From Crotalaria pallida (lineage: Eukaryota > Streptophyta > Magnoliopsida > Fabales > Fabaceae): a stretch of DNA of 64,000 nt. The translations under genes and the position numbers were made by a program. Position 1 is the stretch's first letter. Each line of letters begins with the position of its first letter. The stretch spans positions 100,569,290 to 100,633,289 of the forward strand of contig CM075649.1 in assembly GCA_037953625.1 (NCBI GenBank). Reading direction: 5' to 3'. The notes under the pieces are model-generated. The model was not told where the DNA came from. It did not search any database and saw only the letters and a list, made by a program, of their open reading frames with translations. This document shows positions 32,901 to 42,998 of the stretch, one piece after another.

Positions 32901-35900
32901 GAAACAAAATAAAATCAAACTGGCTTTGTTGTAATTATTAGTGAAATCATGTCAACTGAAAATCAAAACAGAAATCAAAGCAACACCCTCTTAACCTTAA
33001 CTATGGGAAATAGAGGCTCAACATATGCTGAGGTTTTTGCTTACCTTGCAACCAACCATATCTAGCAAGGATCTGTCACTTAAAGGAAATTCAAAGAGAC
33101 CAGCAGCAAACTTTACTCGCAAAATCCGCTCAACAGCATCATCAATTCTACTTATCAGTACTTCACCTGATTCAACTAGAAAGGTCAAATCTTCAATGAA
33201 TTGTTCGAATCTAATAGCCACCATCACCTGCATGTATTCTTAGATAAATTAAAAAAAAAAAAAAAATTCCAAAGAAAAAATATCAAAAATATGATAAAAG
33301 ATATTGGGAATTGAAAATCTATACCATGTCCATTCCAGCATTGACAGCAGAGGAGATGCAGTACCGATAATCCGATCCATGAGGGTGGCAAAGTCGGTCA
33401 AGTCCCTCCCAATCAGAAATCACAAAACCCTATAACAGGAATGGTTTCGATTTTAAAAAAGTTATAATAAAATCAAGAAACAAAAGAAAACTCAAAACAA
33501 TTTCAGATATAATTATGATGACATCTCAACCTTCTTAATTGTGAAGGGCCAATTATCCTAGATGCTTAAGCTGAAAGGTGGAGGCTTATGTATTCCTTTA
33601 ATATCTAACATAAACAAGAAAACAAGAAAAGCCCCCATCTTTTCAACAGAGCGAGAAAAAAATATAAAATGGAGAAATGAATTCAGCAATTTTTCATTAC
33701 ATACATAAAATAGTAGCTAATATATGAAATTGGTTTACATACTTTTCTAGCATATTGTTTCAAAGTAACTTCAATAGTTAGCTAGGGATAAGGAGATAAG
33801 ATTATTAGGGTTGTTTTACCTTAAATCCTAGCTTTTCTTTCAAGATTTCAGTTAGAAGAAAATGGTCTGCATGCAGTTTGCGTCCATTCCAGCTAGAATA
33901 GGATGCCATAATGGTTGAAACTCCCTGGGAAATGCAGTCCAAGTAAGGTGCCATGTGGATTTTCTCTAATTCTTCGTAAGATAAAATAGTATTCCCTTCA
34001 TTCACCCCTTTATAAGTACCTCCATCTCCAACAAAATGCTTGGCACATGCAATAACATTTCTCCTGATGTTTAAGGATATGTGAAGATTAACTTGGCAAA
34101 CATTTTCAAATAATAGTAAGTCCATCATGAACAGAAATGATAAATAGAAAAATGCACAGACCAGAAAATATGCAACACTTAGGTACATCATATTTTACAA
34201 CTGAACAAAAAGAAAAGTTTGAAGGGGAAAAGTTCTTTCCTAAAATGTGATCATGGAAGAATGATATAAATTAAAAAACGGGAACAAGATCAGAAGAAAC
34301 AAAAAGTAGTCTTCTAGCGGCCAGGTGTCCGTATAAATTGTTATTTGGCCAGTAACAGTTAACTGTTTGCTATTTATACACAGAAATATTTTGTTAAAAA
34401 TTTATATGATTTTTTGCCTACCTTGCAGCCACAAAAGGGTATCCATGGTTATGTCCCTGTGGTGGCTTGCCTTGCAAACCTGAAACAATGGAAGTCATCT
34501 TTCTGACTATTTCGGTATCTTCACTGTAACTCTCATAGCATCTTCCCCATCTAGGATCTTTGCAGACCTGTATGTTTAACCAAGTAAATTGCCACTCCTT
34601 TATTTTTAAGATAGGGAAACAGATATATTTAATCATTGATCCTGTTTTAACTCCTTTGAACAAATGATAAAAAGTTAAAAACAAATGTAAAAATTTCAGA
34701 AATAAATAATTCAACTAATCAGAAGTTTTTGTAGTTAAAATTGTTTAAATTCCAAAATCATTGGACTTCTACAACTGATACAATCCGTTAGGATTGATTA
34801 AAAAGTCCAGGACTCTTGGGAAGTGTTGCATTGTCATGCTGTAAAGGATTCACAAGTCACAACAAAGTATAACCAGGGGCAGAATTGCATTTGCCCCAAA
34901 AATTTTCAAAATTTAGAAAGTTTGCACAAAATGGAGCATTCAAGTAATGCCACTTTGCAAAAACAGCAACATAAACTATGTTGTTCATTGGCACAATTCG
35001 TCCAAGCATAAAATGACTATTTGATGGCAATGCCTTACAGCCACACAAGGAGCAAAATTATAGTGAATTCCACTGGCTTTAACTTCAAGTGCTGTAACAG
35101 CTCCAATTCTTTGAACTAAATCAGCATCTCTGCAAGTAAACCACAAGTGAAAATTTGAATTGGTGTCAAGGGGGAGAAAACTCCTACATCAACTTAAATT
35201 TCAATGTCAGTTAGCGTACCCATCAAATTATTGCAGCATTACTTCTGGGCAGAGTTAGCAACTGCATACTTTCATGGTGCATCATTCATTGATAAGAGTA
35301 TAGCAGTATAATTACACAATTCAATATACGAAGAGAATAGAAGAAATATGTGCGAAATTGATACACTTTATTCAACGTTACTGAGCCTTATATATAGGCA
35401 AGTACATAATTAGGGAAAAAAAAAAAAAAAAACTGAAATACACCATAAAAATAGAACTCATGATCTGCATAACTTAAACACCAACTATCTCCTTAAGACT
35501 ACAACAATTGAAACTGAAATAAACAAAATTGCAGAGGATAAACCATTCTACTCCTAATTTTTTATTTAATTTTAACATTAGACCAGCTCAAGGACAATTT
35601 TTGGTCTTCATGACTTGCCTTAAGGGAAAACAATGTTGTTTGCTAACAGTATATTCTTCACAAACTTGGGACTGGAACGAGAAGCAATCTTTTCAAAAAT
35701 TGCTGATAGTGAAGCTGGTGAGGAATTGCAGCAGCCTTTAAACACTGTTTCAGCACCAGCAACACCAAATGAAGCTCCAATAGCTGCTGAAGTTCCCAAT
35801 ACAGCAGCTGAACCTAGACGTGTTTGAAGAAGGCCAGCCTGGATGTCAGATTATGTGGTAACTGGGATTAACGAAATTGAAGATCTTATTACTCACTTTG

Positions 35901-38900
35901 CATTATTCTCAGATTGTGAGCCTACAACCTTTGAAAGTGATGTCAAAGAAGAAAAATGGATAAAAGCAATAGATGCTGAAATTGATGCAAATGAAAGAAA
36001 TGATACTTGGGAGCTGTGTGATCTTCCGGATGAGCCAAAATCATTGGAGTAAAGTGGGTCTTCAAAACAAAACTAAATGAGAATGGTGAAGTAGATAAGT
36101 ATAAGGCTTGCTTGGTAGCTAAGGGTTACAAGCAGCAATATGGAGTTGATTATAGAGAAGTTTTTTCATCAGTTGCAAGACATGACATAATCAGGTTGGT
36201 GGTTGCATTGGCAGCACAAAATTCATGGCCTATTTTTCAACTAGATGTCAAATCAGCATTCTTATATGGCTACTTGGAGGAACAGCTATTTATTGATCAA
36301 CCCTCTGGCTATGTTAAAATAGGAAATGAGCACAAAGTCTATAAATTGAAAAAGGCCCTTTATGGGCTGAAACAAGCCCACCGGGCATGGTATAGTCGTG
36401 TTGAGTCTTATTTCCCAAAAGCTGGTTTTTCAAAGTGTCCTTATGAGCATACATTGTTTGTTAAAATTGGAGAAAAAGGGGGAAATGCTCATTATTTGCT
36501 TGTGTGTTCATGATCTTATATTTACTGGAAATAGTGCTGCCATGTTTGATGAATTAAGGAAGTCTATGAAGGATGAATTTGAAATGACTGATCTAGTCAT
36601 GATGCATTACTTCCTTGGCATAGAAGTGGTGCAATCAGATAATGGGATCTTACTCTCTCAAAAGAAATACGCGGGAGAAATTTTGGACAGATTACTGATG
36701 AATGATTGCAACCCTGTAAGCAATCCAGATGAATGTAGTTTGAAGTTACACAAAGATCTTGAACGGGGAAGGTTGACAGTGCACTTTCAAACAAATTGTT
36801 GGAAGTTTGATGTATTTAATTGCAACAAGGCCAGATATAATATTCTGCAAGTTTGATTAGCAGGTACATGGAGAATCCTATAGAAATGCATTTGCTAGCT
36901 GTCAAGAAGATCCTTTGCTATTTGCAAGGAGCTAGAAAATTTGGAAAGTCTTACGAGAAAAGTGAAAGGTCTGCTGGGATACACGGATAGTGATTAAGCA
37001 GGAGATCAAGATGATAGGAGCAGCACTTCAGGGTAGGTTTTTATGCTTGACACAAGTGCTTTTTCTTGTTTGTCTAAAAAACAAACTATTGTTACTCTAT
37101 GAAGTACAGAAGCTGAATTTGTTGCAGCAACAACTTGTGCTTGTCAAGCTATTTGGCTGAGGAGAATTTTGGAGGAGCTGCAATTCAACCAACAAGGAGC
37201 CACTACAGTTTTCTGAGATAACAACTCAGCAACAAAGCTCTCCAAGAATCCAGTGCTACGTGGAAGAAGCAAACACAATGATGTCAAGTATTAATTTTTA
37301 AGAGATCTCACTAATGATAGACAAATTAGCTTGAAATTTTGTAGAAGTGATGAGCAATTGGCTGATATATTTATTAAACCTCTCAAGGTCTCAGTTTTTA
37401 GAAAGTTGAGGAGGCTTCTAGGAATTTGTTCCTTGGAAGATTCTATTATTGAAGGAGATACTGCACAAGTAAACTGAAGCTCCAACACTTCAGTTCAAGG
37501 GAGGGAATGTTAAAATTAAAAAATAAATAAATAAATAAATAAAAAATAGGAGGAGTAGTGTTTATCTTCACACGTTTGTTTATTTTAGTTTCAATTGTCC
37601 TAGTCTTTAGGAGATAGTTGGTGTTTAAGTTATGCAGATCATGAGTGCTATTTTTATGGTATATTTCAGTTTTATCAGATTACATATATAAGGCTCAGTT
37701 ACGTTGAATAAACTGTTGCATATTTCTTCTACTCTCTTGGTATATCCAATTCTGTAATTATACTGCTATACACTTATCATTCCTCACTCTCCGGTATAAT
37801 AAAATGGATTATTAATTTCAAGGACCGCTAATGACAATATTTCAACTGAAGGATCAATAGGCATTAATACAAACACCAATGACCATTTGTAATGGTCAAT
37901 TGACTGTTCCAAATGGTCAATTGGCCCTTTCTGGTAATTTTGCATCATTAGCGGACCTTAATATTAATAATGTCTCATAAGAATAAGAAAATGTCATTAG
38001 AACTTCATAGTCATACTATTTTTTCTCTCCAACCCTTTTCCCATGTAATATTATTGAATTCTTCTATTTGATTTTAAAAGCACAGGCAGTTCAAAAAAAT
38101 AAAAGATATTAAAAGCACAGGGAAATGTGAAACACACCGGGTAGCTCCGAGGCCAACATTGTGAGGAAATATGGTAGCACCGTAGACACTATTATTACCA
38201 TGAACTGCATCAATTCCATAGATAAGTGGTATTCCTAGTCGCGACTCTAAAGCCGATTTTTGAAAGCCATCCACCATATCAGCCCAATCTGACGACAAAG
38301 CATTTTCAAAAGGTGCACTGCCTCCGGAACTGAGTATACTCCCTATCCAAATGCACATATACTCAAGAAGTCAAAAAGAGGACAACTCAAGCACACAGAC
38401 ATCAAAGTTCCCATTTTTAATACAATCTCAATCATGTTCCTCAATTTCTTTACAAACTTTCGACCTCCAACAAGTCCAAATCTTGCACAAAATGGAGGCA
38501 TAAATATGCAAAGACATCATCGAATTTCCAATCAAGGAAGCACAGACACCTCACAATAATCGATGTGTCAACATGCATCCATGTTTGACACATACCTGTA
38601 TTGGACACTCCTAATACATCTCCTACTAAGTTTATAATTACTTTTATTGAATTTTTATACTATTATAGATGGAAATATCACTATAATTAGCACTTCATTA
38701 TGTTTGTGATTGCTCGTGATAACTTTTAAAGCATTATTCCTCTTTTAATTTAAGATTGGAATTTAAGGGATTTGGATTCTCCGACATCATCTTTTGATGC
38801 AGTCAATCATCCAAGGGTTGAAAATATATGCATCATTTTTTCTACAAAATTTAATTGTAAAAGAAATTATTTTTAAAGGCCAGGATTTCATGCAGTATTG

Positions 38901-39633
38901 TCGCTGCAAAGAATCCATTTCCAAATTTATGTTAACCTCATATTTTATACTCGCTTGTATCATAAGCGTGTCATGGCCTATGATTTTTAATGTTTGTGAT
39001 ATCCAATGTTCGAGTCGATCCCATGTCTCATGTGTATTGTGCTTCCTTGGTTCGTACTTCATCCGTTCCAATTTAACTGTCACTTTAAAAATTTCAAAGT
39101 TATTTAATGCTTCAATTTTCAACAGAATTATTAGATAACTTTCATTTCACATTTTTCAACACATTAAATGCAATGTTAAAGTTGGAAAAAATTAATTAAT
39201 ACACCATCGAATTCCTAAAGCGACAAATAATTTGGAACAAGTTAAAAATACTAAAGTAGTGGAACGGGTAGTATTTTTTAGACACACTCACAATTGGGAT
39301 CCTGAAATTCATTTCAACTTCCCAATAAGTTCAAAGCTTGCACAGAATAGAGGTACACATCATCAAAGTTCCAAATTTGAAGACACACTCTCAATTGGGG
39401 TCCCTCAAAAAGTTCAAAACATGCAAAAAAACTGGAGGCAAAAATGCATAGTACAAAAGAATGGGAGAAAAGATAGGTGTACCGATAGAGAGATCTCTGA
39501 GGCAAGAAGGGGTAGAAACAGTACGCTCAATTTGGGTCATCTGACCAATCTTCTCTTTCAGAGTCATGCGGGAAAGAAGGTCTTTGACTCGGGCTTCGAT
39601 GGGTTCGTTGGGATTCTTGTACACACAATCCAT
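29905..39633 (-). CDS. Glycoside hydrolase family 3 beta-glucosidase (exo-beta-glucanase type), nine exons
   Basis: Exons on the minus strand: 39633-39483, 38342-38138, 35129-35039, 34567-34422, 34063-33820, 33429-33325, 33227-33045, 30949-30748, 30383-29905. All introns are GT..AG, phases join without a break, and the total is 1806 nt (601 residues plus TAG), the usual length for this family. The start is the ATG at 39633 (MDCVYKNPNEP); an upstream in-frame GTG is not used. The N-terminal barrel domain has KEKIGQM, GIPLIYGIDAVHG, KDPRWGRCYESYSED and CAKHFVGDGGT. The nucleophile Asp285 is in GFVISDWEG. The C-terminal domain has AREAVRKSLVLLKN, HADNLGFQCGGW and GEAPYAET, with Glu490 the expected acid/base. 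The enzyme would release glucose from beta-glucans or beta-glucosides. No signal peptide is visible, unlike secreted relatives. Introns 2 and 7 hold transposable sequences. Looks functional. Confidence 0.93.
31706..31905. mobile_element. Two opposed tRNA-like (pol III promoter) modules, SINE-like, in intron 7
   Basis: Plus strand: box-A-like TTGGCTTAGCGG (31712-31723) and box B GGTTCGAACC (31761-31770), 38 nt apart, as in tRNA-derived SINE heads. Minus strand: box-A-like TTTAGCTCAGCGATTAGG (about 31903-31886) and box-B-like GGTTTGATCC (31858-31849). Neither folds into a full cloverleaf by eye. Probably a SINE pair or a composite repeat within the beta-glucosidase intron. Confidence 0.45.
35290..35577 (-). 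repeat. Left, inverted LTR of the intronic Copia
   Basis: Minus-strand reading starts TGTTAAAATTAAAT and ends CTCTTATCA, parallel to the right LTR, with a TATATATAAGGCTCAGT-type promoter segment in both. Confidence 0.8.
35629..37477 (+). pseudogene. Copia reverse transcriptase and RNase H remnant
   Basis: A spacer with proline/alanine-rich sequence precedes the reverse transcriptase (from about 35940: EEKWIKAIDAEIDANERNDTW). Conserved blocks LVAKGYKQQYGVDYREVFSSVA, QLDVKSAFLYG and KKALYGLKQAHRAWY follow to about 36400. The catalytic YVDD block reads CVHD near 36510, so one catalytic Asp is lost. Frameshifts occur near 36050 and 36500. RNase H is recognisable by STEAEFVAA near 37107-37130 and the ending ADIFIKPL near 37360-37385, with several stops. 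The element is plainly dead. It lies antisense to the host gene. Confidence 0.85.
37508..37779 (+). repeat. Right (3') LTR of the intronic Copia
   Basis: Starts TGTTAAAATTAAAA directly after a polypurine tract (AAGGGAGGGA, 37498-37507) and ends CACTTATCA. It includes (AATA)n near 37520-37545. Confidence 0.85.
37780..38137 (-). other. Remainder of beta-glucosidase intron 2
   Basis: AT-rich intron sequence between the Copia insertion and exon 2. A short inverted pair around AATGGTCAATTG near 37885-37925 is visible; no gene. Confidence 0.6.
38343..39482 (-). other. Beta-glucosidase intron 1
   Basis: About 1.14 kb between exons 1 and 2. Two degenerate segments (38460-38560 and 39300-39450) share AAATCTTGCACAAAATGGAGG / AAAGCTTGCACAGAATAGAGG-like text and may be an old duplication. 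No ORF of interest. Confidence 0.6.
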
Positions 39634-39705
39634 GGCTTTGGTACTTTTGTTTGTGTCTGAAACTGACACTTTCTTCTAACGAAAATCCAGGTTGGTATCT
39701 GTCCT

Positions 39706-39713
39706 CTTATATA
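39706..39713 (-). promoter_or_regulatory. TATA box of the beta-glucosidase gene
   Basis: TATATAAG on the minus strand, 73 nt upstream of the start codon. This predicts a short leader. The nearest MITE begins 58 bp further upstream. Confidence 0.6.
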
Positions 39714-39770
39714 ACGAGAGTACGAGGTACTTAAGTTTTTCTTTCTTTTTAAATTTTTACACCAAGGATG

Positions 39771-40050
39771 TACTCCCTCATGTCATATATTTATAAGGCA
39801 TACTTAACTATATCACACAGATCAAGAAGGGTAGTTAGGTTTTTTGAAACTTTAAAAAAATACTTCAACATTACAATCTTACCCTTTTAACTTGCATTGA
39901 GAATTTCACAATGTATTACTTCACATTAATGAGCAAAGGGCAAATAAGAGAAAATAGCAATAAATGCCTCCTAGAAAATACAAAGTGACTTATAAATAGG
40001 ACCAAAGAATCCTTCTAGGATGTGACTTATAAATAGGACCGGAGGGAGTA
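39771..40050. mobile_element. Stowaway-type MITE 1
   Basis: Terminal inverted repeat CTCCCTC at both ends, inside TA/TA dinucleotides, 280 bp, no coding. CTCCCTCCGT-type ends and TA target sites are the Stowaway signature. A second CTTATAAATAGGACC box precedes the right end. Confidence 0.75.
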
Positions 40051-40163
40051 TCAAAGACTAATTTCCTCCAAGTCGTAAGGATTATGAAAGCTATCAACAA
40101 AGTCTTTTCAATATCCACGATAAGAATCGAATCTACTTAAAAAAACCTAGCCATTTACCAACC

Positions 40164-40416
40164 TATTCTCTCCATTTTATATGTAGTCTGTTTTAAGGTT
40201 ATGCACGGGTTTTAAGGAATGATTAAATGATGTAAGGATTTGTTGTATTTTGACTATAATGTCCTTATAAATATATTGAAAGTAAAAAAGAAAATGTAAT
40301 AAATAGGATGAGTTTGGAAAAATAGCTTTAATTATGTATTGGGTTTATAAAAGAACATAACTTATGAAACATAATACAAATGCTAAAACAACATTATATA
40401 TAAAAGGGAGGGAGTA
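40164..40416. mobile_element. Stowaway-type MITE 2
   Basis: Left end TTCTCTCCATTTTATATG; right end ATATAAAAGGGAGGGAG, in TA dinucleotides. About 250 bp and diverged at the left end. Confidence 0.6.
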
Positions 40417-40428
40417 GTTTGTTGGTGG

Positions 40429-40730
40429 TACTCCTTCCGTCCCTTAATATAGGCATCATTTTGGTAGAATTTGTGTCCCTTTTTTTATAAGTCATTTTAG
40501 AATATCTAGGTAATATTAAAGAGTTTATTCCAAATACATCCCTCATAAATGCATAGAGGTAATAGGATAATAATTACAATAAAGAGATAAATGAATAGAG
40601 TTGTAAAGTTTTAAATAGAGGTAACTTTGGAATGACAACATATTTTTTGATAAAATTTAGAGTAATAATTACTTTTCTTAATCTGCGTGAATTAGGTAAA
40701 AATGACTTATATTAAAGGACAGAGGGAGTA
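40429..40730. mobile_element. Stowaway-type MITE 3
   Basis: Left TACTCCTTCCGTCCCTTAA and right TTAAAGGACAGAGGGAGTA form terminal inverted repeats of about 20 bp, with TA target sites. Closely similar over its length to MITE 4. Confidence 0.8.
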
Positions 40731-40812
40731 TTTCTCTTTCTTTGTTAGAATGAATTTGAGGTAGTTATTTAATTTTTCTTACAAGAAAGAGTTAGAGCAT
40801 CTTCAACCAACT

Positions 40813-41113
40813 TATTTCCTCCGTCTCTTGTTATAGGGCACCTTTTTGATAGATGTTTTGTCCCTTTTAATAAGGTATTTTGGAATATCTAAGTAGCATT
40901 AAAGAGTTTATTTCAAATATACCCCTCATAATTACATAGGAGTGATAAGGTAATAATTACAATAGAGAGATAAATGAATAGAGTTGTAAAGTTTTAAATA
41001 GGGATAACTTTGGAATGACAACATATTTTTTGATAAATTTGAAAGTAATAATTACTTTTCTTAATATGTGTGAATTAGGTAAAAGTGACTTATATTAAGG
41101 GACGAAGGGAGTA
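40813..41113. mobile_element. Stowaway-type MITE 4
   Basis: Left TATTTCCTCCGTCTC and right GGGACGAAGGGAGTA. The interior shares long stretches with MITE 3 (for example AGAGTTGTAAAGTTTTAAATAG). Confidence 0.8.
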
Positions 41114-41161
41114 TTACGCTTAAAACTTAATTTTTATTGTCTCGTAGTCAATCTTTTATCA

Positions 41162-41385
41162 TACTCCCTCCGATCCTATTTATAATATCGTTTTGGGCTT
41201 TTTATTTTTTCCTATTTATAAGATGCCTTTTCAATTTTCAATAGCATTTAATTACTTTTTTTTCCACAAACACCCGTATAAAGTCAATACTTTTTAGAGT
41301 TCCAATAATAATTATAGGGGTAGTTTTGAAAAAATATATCAAATTTTCACATTTCTAATGCTACTAACAAATTTATCCACTTTAT
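41162..41385. mobile_element. Stowaway-type MITE 5, right end lost to MITE 6
   Basis: Begins TACTCCCTCCGATCC. The interior matches MITE 6 up to the point where MITE 6 starts, so its right end is cut or replaced. Confidence 0.7.
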
Positions 41386-41664
41386 TACTCCCTCCGGTCC
41401 TAATTATAAGACCCCTTTGAAGTTTATATTTTGGTCCTATTTATAAGATCCCTTTTTAATTTTCAATAGCTTTTAATTACTTCTTTCCACAAACACCTCT
41501 ATTAAGTCAACACTTTTCAGAAGTCCAATAATAATTATAGGGGTAGTTTTGAAAAAGTATATAAAATTTTCACATTTCCAATGTCACTAACAATTTTATC
41601 CACTTTTCTTGATGAAAGTGAAAAAACCCAAAAGAATCTTATAAATAACACCGGAAGGAGCTTA
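41386..41664. mobile_element. Stowaway-type MITE 6
   Basis: Left TACTCCCTCCGGTCC and right CACCGGAAGGAGCTTA, about 280 bp, same subfamily as MITE 5. Confidence 0.75.
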
Positions 41665-41731
41665 TTTAATTCGAGGTAGTTATTTTTCTTTTTCTTTTCT
41701 ACATATGAAACGGGAGTAGCTTTGTTGGTGG

Positions 41732-41812
41732 TACTCCCTCCGTCCCTAATTATAAGGTTCTCTTAACACTTTTATTTTGTCCCTATTTATAAGGTCCTCT
41801 TAACAAAAATAA
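41732..41812. mobile_element. Stowaway-type MITE 7, truncated
   Basis: Left end TACTCCCTCCGTCCCTAATT is present; the right end is missing. The preceding GGAGTAG.TTTGTTGGTGG spacer also precedes MITE 3, so a MITE-spacer-MITE block was copied. Confidence 0.65.
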
Positions 41813-41913
41813 GGAGTGTCTGAAAGCAGGTCAACTGGTCCTCCATGCATCCGTCTGGTCCACTGCAGCAGCAAAGTCGGTCCGGGATCCCTACTACCTA
41901 TACTATGCATGTC

Positions 41914-42402
41914 CTAGGAACCACTGGGTCCTCCTCGAGGTCTGGGAACCGGCTCGACTGGTACTCCCTCCTCCCCGCTCTCCCCCTCCTCGGGATCCTC
42001 CTCTATCCCGTCCGATTGAGTGGCAAACCTATCAGTAGGTCCAAAAGTAGTAGCTGGTATAGTCCCACCAGCTCCAGTCGGATAGGATGAAGGAACATCC
42101 TCATCGGTGAAAACTCTGTAGGCAGCGGGATGAGAACGAGTAGCATGACGAAAACGAAAACTATGAAACCTACGTACAGGTCGAGCTGGCGGCGACGGTC
42201 CTCTATAAACATAAAAAGCAGGGATGTGCATAGTATATATAATAGGTATCCTAAACCTACGAGGGCGCACCCGAACGAGGGGGTTAGGGTAGAAGAGTGT
42301 GAACTCCACCTCACCCTCAAATGTCGCTTGGTGCTCCTCATACGTCCATATCCCGCTAGGGATGGGTCTGATCTCTACGCATGCTAGGTAATGTGCCATC
42401 AC
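41914..42402 (-). CDS. Unidentified ORF, 162 codons
   Basis: ATG at 42402, stop at 41914. The N-terminal half is mixed alpha/beta-like with WTYEEHQATFEGEVEFTLFY and a basic RVRPRRFRIP stretch; the C-terminal half is acidic and Pro/Gly/Glu-rich (low complexity). No known domain recognised. It lies in GC-richer sequence than its flanks, next to a MITE truncation and LTR-like DNA. It may be a captured gene fragment, part of a transposon protein, or an exon of a host gene (a GATAG/GTGATGG acceptor-like site precedes it). No function is assigned. Confidence 0.35.
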   Translation of the reverse strand: MMAHYLACVEIRPIPSGIWTYEEHQATFEGEVEFTLFYPNPLVRVRPRRFRIPIIYTMHIPAFYVYRGPSPPARPVRRFHSFRFRHATRSHPAAYRVFTDEDVPSSYPTGAGGTIPATTFGPTDRFATQSDGIEEDPEEGESGEEGVPVEPVPRPRGGPSGS

Positions 42403-42621
42403 CTATCAAGGGCACAGGGGCAAGCATATACATACACATAATCAAATAAGGTTGAGCAATAAATATGCAAAGTGAGTAGTTAACATTTTTTAATCATATC
42501 AAATTTAATCACATAATTAAATCAATGATGATATGATGCATGTATCTCACTCTACTAAAATTCTCCAACTAATCTCTCAAATGGACGTCCTTCCATAACT
42601 TCATTGTATTCCCAGCATACA

Positions 42622-42998
42622 AAAATAATACGTTATCAAACGTATGGCGTACTTGCTCGAAGTGATAAACAATGTCACTTTATCTAGTGATCGTCACGTC
42701 GCCAAAACGTAAAACTATCATTGTATTACATAGTCATTTAGACATAAGACCCACAACGTCAACCTTGAAGTGGGGTCGAGCAAGCAGTAACCTTTGGCAC
42801 TCCCATAGGCCCTCCTCATGTTCCAAAAATACGTTATCAAACGTATGGCGTACTTGCTTGAAAGTGATAAACAACGTCACTCTATCTAGTGAACGTCACG
42901 TCGCCAAAACGTAAACTATCACTTGTATTACATAGTCATCTAGACATAAGACCCACAACGTCAACCTTGAAGTGAGGTCAAGCAAACAGTAACCCTTG
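42622..42998. repeat. Tandem duplication of about 170-200 bp
   Basis: Copy 1 at about 42622-42801 and copy 2 at about 42825-42998 share CGTTATCAAACGTATGGCG, GTCACGTCGCCAAAACGTAA and GACATAAGACCCACAACG with about 10 percent differences. CGTTATCAAACG contains a small inverted CGTT..AACG pair. Confidence 0.8.

Larger units (their letters stand above)
35290..37779 (+). mobile_element. Copia remnant with inverted LTRs in intron 2 of the beta-glucosidase gene
   Basis: The left LTR (35290-35577) is the reverse complement of the right LTR (37508-37779). Between them is plus-oriented 3' pol. The flanks are TTCAT (35285-35289) and TTCCT (37780-37784), a TSD with one difference. Gag, protease, integrase and primer-binding site are missing. 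Inverted LTRs around a partial body fit a self-integration product that was later inserted, or an inversion after insertion. Confidence 0.75.

Noticed and set aside
39634..39669. Upstream in-frame extension of the beta-glucosidase starting at GTG
   Set aside because: Plants initiate at ATG; the ATG at 39633 gives the N-terminus typical of the family.
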